In this document: positions 15,402-24,336 of the stretch, in pieces | Numbering within the stretch: position 1 is the stretch's first letter | Layout: every line of letters begins with the position of its first letter | From: Actinomadura litoris | GTDB taxonomy: Bacteria > Actinomycetota > Actinomycetes > Streptosporangiales > Streptosporangiaceae | DNA: 64,000 nucleotides | NCBI RefSeq assembly: GCF_009733595.1 | Contig: NZ_WOFH01000004.1 | Location: 434,001 to 498,000, forward strand | Direction of reading: 5' to 3' | Notes under the pieces: generated by a model | What the model saw: only the letters and a program-made list of their open reading frames with translations | What the model was told of the DNA's origin: nothing | Database searches by the model: none | Position numbers and translations under genes: made by a program

Positions 15402-16276
15402 CCCTCGTCCTCCGTTTCCTCTGGGGTCGTGTCCTGCGGCGCGGCGCCGTCGGGGGTGTCGGGCAGGAGGGCGTGGACGAGGTAGCTGGCCACCTCCGCG
15501 GGAGTGGTGCCCCTGCCGAAGATCCGGTCGACGCCGAGGTCGCCCTCGGTGACGGTGTCGAAGCGGGGGCCGCCGGCGACCAGCAGCGGCCGCCCCATCC
15601 CGGCGGCGACGGCCGTGGGGTACTCCGCGTGGAACGCGGCGGCCATCTGCTTGGTGTTGTGCAGGTGCGCGTTGCGCTGGGTGACCACCTGCGAGACCAG
15701 GACGGCGTCGGCGTCCACGGCCTTGGCGCGCTCCACCAGCTCGGCGACGGTGACCTGGGCGCCCATGTTCACCACCTGGATCTCCCGGTAGTACTCCAGG
15801 CCCTTCTCGCCCGCGAAGCCCTTGACGTTGAGGATCGCGTCGATGCCGACGGTGTGGGCGTCGGTGCCGATGCAGGCGCCGACCACCACCAGCCGCCGGT
15901 TCAGCGCCCGGCGGATCGCCTGGTTCACCTCCGGCGCGCTCAGCAGCGGGTAGGCGCGCTCCGGCGGGGCGGGGATGGAGGCGTAGTCGATGAGGTGCCG
16001 CGTCCGGCCGTAGACGATGAAGAAGGTGAAGTCGGGGCCCATCGGCTTGGCGTGCACGACGCTGGCGGGCTCCAGGCCCATCTTCGCGGCGAGCTGCAGG
16101 GCGGCGGCGTCGGCGCGCGCCCCGGCGGGGACGGGCAGCGTGAACGACATCTGGACCATGCCGTCGCCGGTGGTGTCGCCGTAGGGGCGGATCACCTGCC
16201 GGGTGTCGGCCGGGTCCGCCGGGGCCTGCGTGCCGGGTGTCTGGACGGTCACCGCCGCCGCTCCTTCCTCGGTCAT
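15398..16276 (-). CDS. kamE: Lysine 5,6-aminomutase beta subunit (B12-binding)
   Basis: 292-aa subunit that carries adenosylcobalamin and the PLP-binding lysine of beta-lysine 5,6-aminomutase. The base-off B12 motif DxHxxG is DAHTVG at 139-144 (His 141), followed by NVKGFAGEKG, whose Lys 152 matches the lysine that forms the PLP imine. An N-terminal dimerisation domain covers residues 25-125. The C-terminal 25 residues are acidic and variable. Both ends overlap neighbours by ATGA (kamD before, kal after), so the three are one translational unit. Confidence 0.95.
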   Translation of the reverse strand: MTEEGAAAVTVQTPGTQAPADPADTRQVIRPYGDTTGDGMVQMSFTLPVPAGARADAAALQLAAKMGLEPASVVHAKPMGPDFTFFIVYGRTRHLIDYASIPAPPERAYPLLSAPEVNQAIRRALNRRLVVVGACIGTDAHTVGIDAILNVKGFAGEKGLEYYREIQVVNMGAQVTVAELVERAKAVDADAVLVSQVVTQRNAHLHNTKQMAAAFHAEYPTAVAAGMGRPLLVAGGPRFDTVTEGDLGVDRIFGRGTTPAEVASYLVHALLPDTPDGAAPQDTTPEETEDEG

Positions 16277-17886
16277 GCGCGCGCCTCCCGCTCCGGGCCG
16301 TTCGGGTCCTCGGCGTCGAGGATCTCGATCGCGGGGTTGAAGTAGCCGTCGGCGTGCGGGACGACGCCCTCCAGGCCCTTGCCGCCGTCCGGGGGGCGGC
16401 GGGTGACGCCGAAGGTGCCCTCGGCGATGGCGGTGAGCAGCCCGTCGTCGCTGACGCGCTCCAGCAGCTCCACCGACTCGGCCAGCACCCGCCGCGCCCG
16501 CTGCACGAGCATGCCGTCGGGGCGGGGCACGAAGTCCTCGGCGAGCCCGCCGCAGGCGTCGCGGACGTAGCGGACGTTCTCCAGCGCCAGGTCGCGGTCC
16601 GACAGCCAGGGGGTGTGGATGCCCTCGGTCATCATCCCGATCAGGATGATGGACTGGCCGGTCATGACGCCGGCGAGGTTGAAGAACGCGTCCAGCAGGT
16701 AGCCGGCGAAGATGTTGCCGGTCATGTGCTTGGTCGGCGGCATGTACTTCAGCGGCGCGTCCGGGAACAGCTCGCGGACGAGCTGCGCGTGCGCCAGCTC
16801 CAGCCGGAACGACTCGGGGACGGCCGGGTCGATCTCGAAGGCGTGGCCGAGGCCGAGCTGCGCGTCCGACAGGCCCGCCTCGTGCCCGAACCGCTCGTTG
16901 AGGAGCTGGCTGACGATCACGGTGTGCGCGGCGTCGACGGCGTCGGCGGTGGTGAGGTAGTTGTCCTCGCCGGTGTTGATGACGATGCCGGCGCGGGCGT
17001 GGACCTGCCGGGAGAACCGCTGGTCGATGAAGGTGCGGCGGGGGTTGATGTCGCGGAAGATGATCCCGTACATGCAGTCGTTGAGCATCATGTCCAGGCG
17101 TTCCAGCCCGGCCAGCGCCGCGATCTCGGGCATGCACAGCCCCGAGGCGTAGTTCGTCAGCCGGACGTAGCGCCCGAGCTCGCGGGACACCTCGTCCAGC
17201 GCGGCGCGCATCAGCCGGAAGTTCTCCTGGGTCGCGTAGGTGCCCGCGTAGCCCTCGCGGGTGGCGCCCTCGGGGACGAAGTCCAGCAGCGACTGGCCGG
17301 TGGAGCGGATCACCGCGACGACGTCGGCGCCCTCGCGGGCGGCGGCCTGCGCCTGCGGGATGTCCTCGTAGATGTCGCCGGTCGCGACGATCAGGTAGAT
17401 CAGCGGCCGCGGCGGCCCGTCCCCGGGCGGCCCGCCGGGGGGCAGCTCGGCCAGCAGCCGGTCGCGTTCGGCGCGGCGGCGGTCGACGCGGCCGATGCCC
17501 TCGCGGGCGGCGCGGCGGGCAGCCTCACGGGCCTTGGCGGCGTCGGCCCCGCCGGGCAGCCGGAAGGCCGCGCGGCCGGCGGCGGCGTCCCGGGCGAGGT
17601 CGGCGAGGGAGCCGTAAGGGCCGTTCAGCAGCGCGTCCCACACCGGCAGCGCCAGGCCGTGCTCCAGGCCGGTCTGGGCGGCGACGGCGTCGGCGAGGTG
17701 GTTGGCCCAGGGGCGCCCGCCGTCGTCGGCGCCGGCCAGGCCCGCCAGCCGCAGCAGCGCCCGCTCGACCGAGACCGTGGTGTGGGAGCGGGCCATCGCG
17801 ATGATCGGTTCGGCGGCGCGGGCGGCCAGCCGCCGGGCGGTGCGCACCACCTCCGGGTCCAGGTCGAGCTTGCCCTGCGGCGCCAT
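16273..17886 (-). CDS. kamD: Lysine 5,6-aminomutase alpha subunit
   Basis: 537-aa catalytic TIM-barrel subunit that, with KamE, moves the terminal amino group of beta-lysine to C5, giving 3,5-diaminohexanoate. Family landmarks are HTTVSVERALLRLAGLAG near residue 35, IVATGDIYEDIPQAQAAA, TNYASGLCMPEIAALAGLER, MLNDCMYGIIFRDINPRRTF and PPTKHMTGNIFAGY. The length is close to the clostridial alpha subunit. The ATG is preceded by GAGGGGAG. It is the first gene of the operon, whose promoter must lie in the 334-bp gap shared with the divergent DUF4239 gene. Confidence 0.95.
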   Translation of the reverse strand: MAPQGKLDLDPEVVRTARRLAARAAEPIIAMARSHTTVSVERALLRLAGLAGADDGGRPWANHLADAVAAQTGLEHGLALPVWDALLNGPYGSLADLARDAAAGRAAFRLPGGADAAKAREAARRAAREGIGRVDRRRAERDRLLAELPPGGPPGDGPPRPLIYLIVATGDIYEDIPQAQAAAREGADVVAVIRSTGQSLLDFVPEGATREGYAGTYATQENFRLMRAALDEVSRELGRYVRLTNYASGLCMPEIAALAGLERLDMMLNDCMYGIIFRDINPRRTFIDQRFSRQVHARAGIVINTGEDNYLTTADAVDAAHTVIVSQLLNERFGHEAGLSDAQLGLGHAFEIDPAVPESFRLELAHAQLVRELFPDAPLKYMPPTKHMTGNIFAGYLLDAFFNLAGVMTGQSIILIGMMTEGIHTPWLSDRDLALENVRYVRDACGGLAEDFVPRPDGMLVQRARRVLAESVELLERVSDDGLLTAIAEGTFGVTRRPPDGGKGLEGVVPHADGYFNPAIEILDAEDPNGPEREARA

Positions 17887-18220
17887 CGCCGTCTCCCCTC
17901 ACGCAGCCGCCCTCTCAGGCCGGGTCCGAACATCATCCGTGGCAGCGAGTGCTCTACAAGAGATCTTCCGGCATTCACCCCGTGATCCGCAAGAACTCGC
18001 GGTGACCCGGCATCCCCCGTGATCCTCGGGCAGGCCCGGCCGGCGGGCGCGCGGTCCTTCCCGCCACTTTCCTCTCCCCTGACCGTCGGGTCACCTGACC
18101 GCGAGGTGAGGACCCGGATGCAACAGACCTATTGGAACACTCTGTGTTATTAGAATCACATCACGTAGCGGTGGGTAGCCGCGCCCGGCCGGCCCACCGC
18201 GGGATCCCCCCGGGAGCAAC
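17887..18220. other. Divergent promoter region between kamD and the DUF4239 gene
   Basis: No gene here. About 75 bp upstream of kamD is AAGA-GA-TCTT (17958-17967), a short dyad that resembles the AAGACTT/AAGTCTT elements in front of kdd and kamA. Nearer the other gene is a patch of relatively AT-rich sequence (18,126-18,165) with the inverted repeat AACAC-tct-GTGTT (18136-18148). I could not identify a standard -35/-10 pair with good spacing for either gene. Confidence 0.45.
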
Positions 18221-18988
18221 ATGATCATTTCCATTGTGGCGGCGGCCTGCGCGGTAGCGGTGGTCCTCGTCGCGAGCCGCCTCGTGCGGCGGCTGCGGTA
18301 CGGCGTCGAGGACCCCGACCCCGACGGCCCCACCGCCGGCCACACCGGCGGGATGCTGTCGGCCCTGTTCCTGCTGGCCTTCGCGATCGCGATCGTCGTG
18401 CCCTGGACCAGCGCCGACTCGGCCCGCAACAACACCTACACCGAGAGCCAGGCGATCGGCGAGGCGTACTGGGCCGCGGGACGGCTGCCCGCCCCCACCG
18501 GCCAGCACGTCCAGGCGGGCCTGCGCGCCTACACCGCCCAGGTCCGCGGCCCCGAGTGGCGCCTCATGCGCGACGGGCGGCTCAGCACCGACGGCTGGAC
18601 GCGGCTGGAGAACATCCGCCGCGAGGTCATCGCGTTCAAACCGGCCAACGACGAGGCCAAGGACGCGCGCGCCGCCGCCCTGGACCAGCTCGCCCAGATC
18701 TCGGCCGCCCGCCACCAGCGCGCCGCCGACGCCCGCACCACCCCGCCGTCGGGGCTGCTGGCCGTCACCCTCATCACCGGCGTCGCCGTCATCCTGCTGC
18801 CGTTCATCTCGGGCGCGCGCCCGCGCGGGATGACGCTGATCCCGTTCGGGATCATGGCCGCGCTCCTCACCATCGGCGCCTACCTCACCATCGACATCTC
18901 GCACGTGTTCGACGGTGCCCTGGCCGTGAAGCCCGACGCGTTCACGAGCCTGCAAGACGAACTGCAACGCATCTCGGGAGGTGGATGA
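18221..18988 (+). CDS. DUF4239 (bestrophin-like) membrane protein
   Basis: 255-aa membrane protein of the DUF4239 family, frequent in actinobacteria and of unknown function. It has two N-terminal helices (about 1-20 and 43-65) and two C-terminal helices (about 178-196 and 206-226). Between them is a helical segment containing NNTYTESQAIGEAYWAAGRL, the most conserved part of the family. The ATG follows GGGAGC. It overlaps the next gene or lies within two bases of it, so the two are probably co-translated. Confidence 0.85.
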   Translation: MIISIVAAACAVAVVLVASRLVRRLRYGVEDPDPDGPTAGHTGGMLSALFLLAFAIAIVVPWTSADSARNNTYTESQAIGEAYWAAGRLPAPTGQHVQAGLRAYTAQVRGPEWRLMRDGRLSTDGWTRLENIRREVIAFKPANDEAKDARAAALDQLAQISAARHQRAADARTTPPSGLLAVTLITGVAVILLPFISGARPRGMTLIPFGIMAALLTIGAYLTIDISHVFDGALAVKPDAFTSLQDELQRISGGG

Positions 18989-18990
18989 CC

Positions 18991-20136
18991 ATGCGCCGAC
19001 TGCCCGTCCTGGTCCTGCCCGCGGCCGTCGCGGGGACGCTGGTGTTCCCGCAGGCGGCCCTCGCCGCGGGCCCCGCGACCGGCGGCCCCGCACCCGCCCG
19101 CACCACCCCGGACGACCCCGGACGCGCCTCGCCCGCACGCGGCGCCACCGCGGGTCACGGCGACCGACGTGACCCGCCCGAACGCGAGAGCCCGGCCGGC
19201 CGGGCGCGCGCTTTAAGGAGGCCGGAGCAAGGCACTCCGAAGCAGGGTGTGCCGAAGCAGAGTGGTCGAAAGCACGCCGCCCCGGGCCGCGATCAGCCGG
19301 GAAACGGTCGGCCAGAAAACGGCCATCCGGGACGACTCGGTACTGAAACCGGCGTTTCCGGAACCGGCCACTCCCCGCACAGCCGCCCCGGCCCCGGCCG
19401 TTCCGAAGGCGACGATCCCGACGGCCCCGAGGGCTCCGGCGGCTCCACGGCCCCGCTCCCCCGCCGTCCCTCCCCCCGCGCCGAACCCGGCGACCGGCCC
19501 GGCGACGCTCCCGGCCGCGGTCTGCCACTGCTCCCCGGCGCCGGAGAGGACGGGCCCGAGGGCCGCGGGATCGGACTCGGGCTCGGTCTGGGCCTGGACC
19601 TGGGCCTCGGGCTGAACCTCTGCCTCGACGTCCACCTCATCCTGCACCTCAGGATCAGCCTCGGTTCGGGATGCGAGCATCCGCCCAAGCCCCCCGAACC
19701 GGAGCCGCCCGCGCCCGAGCCTCCCGTGCCGCCCCAGCCCGAGCCGCCGGTCCCGCCGTCGCCGGAGCCCCCGGCACCGGAACCGCCCGTGCCGCCCACG
19801 CCCCCGTCCCCGGTACCGCCGTCCCCGGTGCCACCGACACCGGTCCCGCCGTCGCCGGCCCCGCCCGTGCCACCGGTCACCGCGCCGCCCGCCGTGCCGC
19901 CCCGGGTCACGCCGGTCGCCCCCGTGGTGGTCCCCGCCGCGCTGGCGCCGCGCGCCCCCGCGGCGGTGCGGCCGAAGCCGAAGCCGAGGCCACCGGCGCG
20001 GGCCGCCGTCGAGCACGTCACGCCGCGCGCGATGAAGACGCCGCCGCACCGCCGGAACCCGCTCGACGCCCCGCTGGTGCTGGTGGTCATCGCCGTCATC
20101 ATCAGCGCCGGCGCGGCGATCGCGTTCGCACGCTGA
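18991..20136 (+). CDS. Secreted low-complexity protein: signal peptide, Gly-Leu tract, Pro-rich tract, C-terminal helix
   Basis: About 381 aa, not recognised as any family. A signal peptide (MRRLPVLVLPAAVAGTLV, cleavage near ALA) is followed by a Gly/Pro/Arg/Asp-rich region. At residues 194-218 there is a strictly alternating Gly-Leu stretch (GIGLGLGLGLDLGLGLNL) that runs into LDVHLILHL. After it come about 80 residues of PPEPEPPAPEPPVPP-type repeats, then Ala/Pro, and a final membrane helix (LVLVVIAVIISAGAAIAFA). Two Cys flank the end of the Gly-Leu tract. The Pro-rich part could span the cell wall. The start 18991 has the better spacing to GGAGGT; an ATG at 18985 overlaps the previous stop. 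Confidence 0.7.
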   Translation: MRRLPVLVLPAAVAGTLVFPQAALAAGPATGGPAPARTTPDDPGRASPARGATAGHGDRRDPPERESPAGRARALRRPEQGTPKQGVPKQSGRKHAAPGRDQPGNGRPENGHPGRLGTETGVSGTGHSPHSRPGPGRSEGDDPDGPEGSGGSTAPLPRRPSPRAEPGDRPGDAPGRGLPLLPGAGEDGPEGRGIGLGLGLGLDLGLGLNLCLDVHLILHLRISLGSGCEHPPKPPEPEPPAPEPPVPPQPEPPVPPSPEPPAPEPPVPPTPPSPVPPSPVPPTPVPPSPAPPVPPVTAPPAVPPRVTPVAPVVVPAALAPRAPAAVRPKPKPRPPARAAVEHVTPRAMKTPPHRRNPLDAPLVLVVIAVIISAGAAIAFAR

Positions 20137-20187
20137 ACCCGGAAGGCCGCCGACCGTGCCCGACATCGCGGCAGGTCGCCTGACAGG

Positions 20188-20215
20188 CCCCCGCGTCCCG
20201 CCCGGGGCGCGGGGG
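20188..20215. terminator. Hairpin between convergent genes
   Basis: CCCCCGCG and CGCGGGGG form an 8-bp stem around a 12-base GC-rich loop, ending one base before the stop codon of the DUF574 gene on the other strand. It can serve both directions. Confidence 0.65.
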
Positions 20216-21016
20216 TCAGGGGCGGCGTCCGACACCCCCGAACACCAGGAACCGCTCGGGCCTGCCGTCGACCTCGCCGCCCTCGGGACGCCACAGCGGC
20301 ACGTACACCAGGCCGGGGTCGAGCAGGTCCCAGCCGTCGAAGAACCGCAGGATCTCCGCGTGCGAGCGCGCGACCATCGGGGAGGTCGCCCGGTCGTAGA
20401 GCTTGCCGATCGCCGCGGACTTGCCCGGCTCGGCCTCGTGCGTGAAATGGGAGATCACCAGGTATCCGCCGGGCGCGCACGTCTCCCGCAGCGCCGCGAC
20501 GATGCCCGCCGGGTCGTCGTCGTCGGTCAGCATGTGCAGCGCCGCGACCAGCAGGAACGCGACCGGCCTGGTGAGGTCGACGACCCGGTTCAGCTCCGGG
20601 TCGCGCAGCAGCGCGCCGGGGCGGCGCATGTCGGCCTGGATCACGGTGGTGTTCTCGTCGCCCGCCAGGATCGAGCGGCTGTGCGCGACCGCGACGTCGT
20701 CGTTGTCGACGTAGACCACCCGCGCCCCGGGGTCCACCGCCTGCGCGATCTCGTGCACGTTGCCCTGCGTCGGGATCCCCGAGCCGATGTCGACGAACTG
20801 CGTCACCCCGGCCGCCGCCAACTCGCGGACCGCGCGGCGCAGGAACGCCCGGTTGGCCTGCGCCAACTCCCGCGCCCGAGGCTCGATCCGCAGCAGCCCG
20901 GTCGCCAGGTCACGATCCGACGCGAAATTGTGACCGCCGCCCAGCAGGAAGTCGTAGACCCGTGCGACGCTTGCCCTTTGGCCGTCGACGTCCGGAGGGA
21001 TCCACCCGGAGTCCAT
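20216..21016 (-). CDS. DUF574 SAM-dependent methyltransferase
   Basis: 266-aa member of the DUF574/Methyltransf_19 family, greatly expanded in actinomycetes and of mostly unknown substrate. Hallmarks are ARVYDFLLGGGHNFASDRDL near the N-terminus, the SAM-binding VDIGSGIPTQGNVHEIAQ, VVYVDNDDVAVAHSRSIL (acid binding the ribose), FLLVAALHMLTDDDDP and LVISHFTHE. The ATG at 21016 lies eight bases after AAGGGAG; an in-frame ATG at 21133 would start inside the divergent neighbour. It is divergent from the SpoIIE-type phosphatase. Confidence 0.92.
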   Translation of the reverse strand: MDSGWIPPDVDGQRASVARVYDFLLGGGHNFASDRDLATGLLRIEPRARELAQANRAFLRRAVRELAAAGVTQFVDIGSGIPTQGNVHEIAQAVDPGARVVYVDNDDVAVAHSRSILAGDENTTVIQADMRRPGALLRDPELNRVVDLTRPVAFLLVAALHMLTDDDDPAGIVAALRETCAPGGYLVISHFTHEAEPGKSAAIGKLYDRATSPMVARSHAEILRFFDGWDLLDPGLVYVPLWRPEGGEVDGRPERFLVFGGVGRRP

Positions 21017-21111
21017 GCATCGTCTCCCTTGACCGAGGGGCGCCGTCCGCGCGAGATCACAGCCTAACCCGCGCCGCCGGACGGCCGAGGCCGACGGACA
21101 GTGAAGGACCG

Positions 21112-22833
21112 ATGTCTGACGTACCGACGACACCGACGCCCGGGACGGCCCGCCGGCCGCCCGCGGGGGCTCCCGCCGCGACCGCGCCGGAGCGCGGCCC
21201 CCGCGCCGCGCCGCGGGCCGCGTGCCGGACCCACGAGCCCCACGAACCCCCGGTGCCGGCGGAGGAGCCCGCGCCGGTGACCGTCCTGCTCGCCCTCGAC
21301 GGCACGGTCACCGGGTGGGGCGAGGCCGCGGCGCGGCTGTTCCGCCGGACCGCCGGGCAGGCCGTCGGGTCGGCGCTGCCCGCGCTGCTCGGCCGGCCCG
21401 CCGCCGCGGCCCCGCTGGAGGCCGCGCTCGCCCTCGCCGCCGCCGGGCGCGCCTGGCGCGGCGTCCTGCCCCTGACGGCGGAGGGGCTGTCGGTGACGTG
21501 CGAGCCGCTGGAGACCGGTTCCGGCCGCGTCGTCGCGCTGACGGTCACGCCGCCGTGGGCGGGCGGGCTGGAGCTGCTCAGCGAGGCGGGCCGCCGCATC
21601 GGCTCCAGCCTCGACCTCGGCGCGACCGCCCGCGAGGTCGTCGCGGTCGCCGTCCCCCGGTTCGCCGACGCGGGCGCGATCTACGTCCTGGAGCGGCTGC
21701 TCGCCGACGACGACCGTCCCGCCGCCGAGCCGGAGCGGGCCGCGGTCGTGCGGCGGCTGGCGGTCGCCTTCGCCGCCGACGACCCGCGCACGTTCTCCCG
21801 CGAGTTCCCGGTCAACGAGGTCATCGTCTACCCGCCGCCCACCCCCTACGCCCGCTGCCTGGCCACGCTCGCCATGGTCGAGTTCGGCGGCGACACGGTC
21901 CAGGACACGATCGCCTCGGTCACCGGCCGCGTCGTGGACGGCGTGCTGGAGCACGTGTCGCTGCTGGCGGTGCCGCTGACCGTGCGGGGCCGCGCGCTCG
22001 GGTTCGCGGTGTTCAGCCGCAAACGCGGCCGGCTGCCGTTCTCGGCCGCCGACAAGGCCCTCGCCGCGGAGCTGGCCGGACGCGCCGCCACCTGCATCGA
22101 CAACGCGTGCGTGTTCCGCCGCGAACGCCGCACCTCGACCGCGCTGCAGGCCAGCCTGCTGCCCGCCGCCGTCACCGCGCCGCCGGGCCTGGCGATCGCG
22201 CACCGCTACCTGCCCGCCCGCGCGGGCGTCGGCGGCGACTGGTACGACGTGGTGCCGCTGCCCGGGCGGCGCGTCGCGATCGTCATCGGCGACTCCGTCG
22301 GCCACGGCGTGGCCGCCGCCGCGGCGATGGGGCAGCTCCGCGTCGCGGCGCACACGCTGGCGAGCTGCGAGTTCCCGCCCGCCGAGGTCCTGGCGCGGCT
22401 GGACGCGATCGCCCAGGACCTGGACGCCGCCCAGTTCGCGACCTGCCTGTGCCTGACCTGCGACCCGGCGACGCTGCGCTGCGAGCTGGCCTCGGCGGGG
22501 CACCCGCCGCCGCTGCTGGCGCTGCCGGGCGGCGGCGCCCGGCACCTCGGCGTCCCGCACGGCCTGCCGCTCGGGGTGTCCGACCCCGCGCACCCCGCCG
22601 CCTACGAACAGGTCACCGCGACGCTCCCGGACGGCGGGACGCTCGCGCTCTACACCGACGGCCTCGTCGAGAGCCGCCACCGCCACCTGGACGCCGGGAT
22701 CACCCGGCTCGCCTCGGCGCTGATCGCCGCGCAGTCGCCGTCGCTGGAGGACACCGCCGACGGCGTCCTGGCCCTGCTGCCCGACCAGCGGGACCAGGAC
22801 GACATCGCGCTGCTACTGGTACGCCCCGGCTGA
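21112..22833 (+). CDS. PAS-GAF-SpoIIE PP2C phosphatase
   Basis: 573-aa cytoplasmic serine phosphatase of the RsbU/SpoIIE type, which usually dephosphorylates anti-anti-sigma factors in partner-switch stress signalling. A disordered Pro/Ala-rich head (1-55) is followed by a PAS domain (about 57-145, TVTGWGEAAARLFRRTAGQA), a GAF domain (about 160-345) and the PP2C core (about 360-573). Metal-binding acids are in GVGGDWYDVVPL, VIGDSVGHG, LYTDGLVESR and DDIALLLV. No anti-sigma kinase or STAS partner is in the window. Its stop and that of the convergent DUF2252 gene lie in one short palindrome, TGACCCCGGGTCA. Confidence 0.93.
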   Translation: MSDVPTTPTPGTARRPPAGAPAATAPERGPRAAPRAACRTHEPHEPPVPAEEPAPVTVLLALDGTVTGWGEAAARLFRRTAGQAVGSALPALLGRPAAAAPLEAALALAAAGRAWRGVLPLTAEGLSVTCEPLETGSGRVVALTVTPPWAGGLELLSEAGRRIGSSLDLGATAREVVAVAVPRFADAGAIYVLERLLADDDRPAAEPERAAVVRRLAVAFAADDPRTFSREFPVNEVIVYPPPTPYARCLATLAMVEFGGDTVQDTIASVTGRVVDGVLEHVSLLAVPLTVRGRALGFAVFSRKRGRLPFSAADKALAAELAGRAATCIDNACVFRRERRTSTALQASLLPAAVTAPPGLAIAHRYLPARAGVGGDWYDVVPLPGRRVAIVIGDSVGHGVAAAAAMGQLRVAAHTLASCEFPPAEVLARLDAIAQDLDAAQFATCLCLTCDPATLRCELASAGHPPPLLALPGGGARHLGVPHGLPLGVSDPAHPAAYEQVTATLPDGGTLALYTDGLVESRHRHLDAGITRLASALIAAQSPSLEDTADGVLALLPDQRDQDDIALLLVRPG

Positions 22834-22840
22834 CCCCGGG

Positions 22841-24172
22841 TCAGAGCCCGGTGATCTGGTGTTCGCGGAAGGCGTCGACGAACAGGGCGTGGTCGGCGCG
22901 GACGACCTCGGCGTACCCGGTGCCGAACTCCACCATCGCCGCGACGAACGCCGACTCGTCCGGGCCGATCGCCGCGTCGATCGCGTCCTCCACCTGGAAC
23001 CCGACCAGCGTGTGGTCGGAGTCGCTGTCGGACACGCAGTGGATCTTGGCGGTGGCGCGGCCCAGGTCGTCCAGCACCGACAGCATCTCCTCCGGCTCGG
23101 TGAGGGCGCCCCAGTCCAGGTCCTCCTCGTAGGGGGACAGCTCCTGCACGACGTACCCGACGCCGTCGATCTGGGTGTGGCCGAGCCACGGGTCGGTGTT
23201 GGCCTGCAGCGCGCGCCGCGACACCGCCGTGCGGTGCCCGTGGTGCTGGAAGTACTCGCCGATGCGGGCGTCGTCGACGACGCGGCTCGGCGCGGCGACG
23301 TTGCCCTGCTTCATCGACAGCACCACGTCGTTCTCCAGCGCCTGCGTGTTGCCCTCGACCAGGATGTTGTAGGCCGACAGGCCCGCCGAGCCGATCCCGA
23401 ACCCGGACGCGCCGACGATGTCCTTCACCTCGTAGGTGAGGCTGCCGAACCGCTTCTCCGCCGGGATCGTGTTCAGGTAGTCCTGGTAGGCGGCCTCGAC
23501 CTTGGCGCGCTCGGCCGCCTCCAGCCGGCGGACGCCGGAGCGGTCCCGGAACCGGCGCTCGGCCCCGTCGACCACCGTCATGCCCTCCAGCAGCCCGATC
23601 CGGGTGCCCGACATCGCCGCGACCAGCACGTCCCGGACGTAGCCGTCGGCGGTGTCGAGGGTCAGCGCGAACCGGTGGCCGCCGTCGTGCGCCGCGAACC
23701 CGCGGACCTGGTCGACGTAGGCGCGCACGTAGGTCTCGATCAGCCGCCGGATGTCGGCGTCGGAGATGGCCTTCTGCCAGGCCAGCAGCGCCAGGCTCGC
23801 CACCAGCCGCTTGACGTCCCAGGTGAAGTGCCCGACGTAGGCCTCGTCGAAGTCGTTGACGTCGAACACGAACACGCCGTCGTCGTTCATGTAGGTGCCG
23901 AAGTTCTGCGCGTGCAGGTCGCCCTGGATCCAGACGCGGCCGGTGCGCTCGTCGGCCCACGGGTCCTCGTCGTGGACGATGTCGGCGTAGAACAGGCAGG
24001 CGCTGCCCCGGTAGAACGCGAACGGGTCGGAGGCCATCTTGCGGAAGCGGCGGCGGAACTCGGCGGGGCTGCGCTCCATCAGGTCCGAGAACGCCTCGAC
24101 CAGGACGTCCACGATCTGCGCCTGCCGCTCCCCGCGGTCACGACCGCGCAGGTCCTCGATGATGCTCGCCAT
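22841..24172 (-). CDS. DUF2252 protein (kinase-like fold)
   Basis: 443-aa member of DUF2252, a family with a likely aminoglycoside-phosphotransferase/kinase-like fold and no settled function. Visible landmarks are FYRGSACLFYADI, WIQGDLHAQNFGTY (equivalent to the catalytic loop), VFDVNDFDEAYVG (metal-binding Asp) and GSLTYEVKDIVGASGFGIGS. The ATG is preceded by GAGGAG. It is monocistronic. Confidence 0.9.
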   Translation of the reverse strand: MASIIEDLRGRDRGERQAQIVDVLVEAFSDLMERSPAEFRRRFRKMASDPFAFYRGSACLFYADIVHDEDPWADERTGRVWIQGDLHAQNFGTYMNDDGVFVFDVNDFDEAYVGHFTWDVKRLVASLALLAWQKAISDADIRRLIETYVRAYVDQVRGFAAHDGGHRFALTLDTADGYVRDVLVAAMSGTRIGLLEGMTVVDGAERRFRDRSGVRRLEAAERAKVEAAYQDYLNTIPAEKRFGSLTYEVKDIVGASGFGIGSAGLSAYNILVEGNTQALENDVVLSMKQGNVAAPSRVVDDARIGEYFQHHGHRTAVSRRALQANTDPWLGHTQIDGVGYVVQELSPYEEDLDWGALTEPEEMLSVLDDLGRATAKIHCVSDSDSDHTLVGFQVEDAIDAAIGPDESAFVAAMVEFGTGYAEVVRADHALFVDAFREHQITGL

Positions 24173-24336
24173 CAGGCTGACTCCTCGGATGATCGGATGG
24201 CCCCCCGCCGGGGCGTATTCCGGTCATTCTGCCGAATCACCGGCCTCCGGGGCGGTGAACGGCGCGCGAACCGCCGGTTCCGGGCGCGGCGGGCACCGGC
24301 CGGCGACGCGGCGCGCGGCCGCGTGGGCCGCCGCTC

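Noticed and set aside
19655..20183. Alternative open frames through the proline-rich gene on both strands
   Set aside because: Repetitive CCG-rich DNA leaves several frames open; only the one with signal peptide, ribosome-binding site and terminal helix is coherent.
20953..21133. Upstream start of the DUF574 gene
   Set aside because: It would overlap the divergent phosphatase start and lacks a ribosome-binding site; the ATG at 21016 has both spacing and conserved N-terminus.
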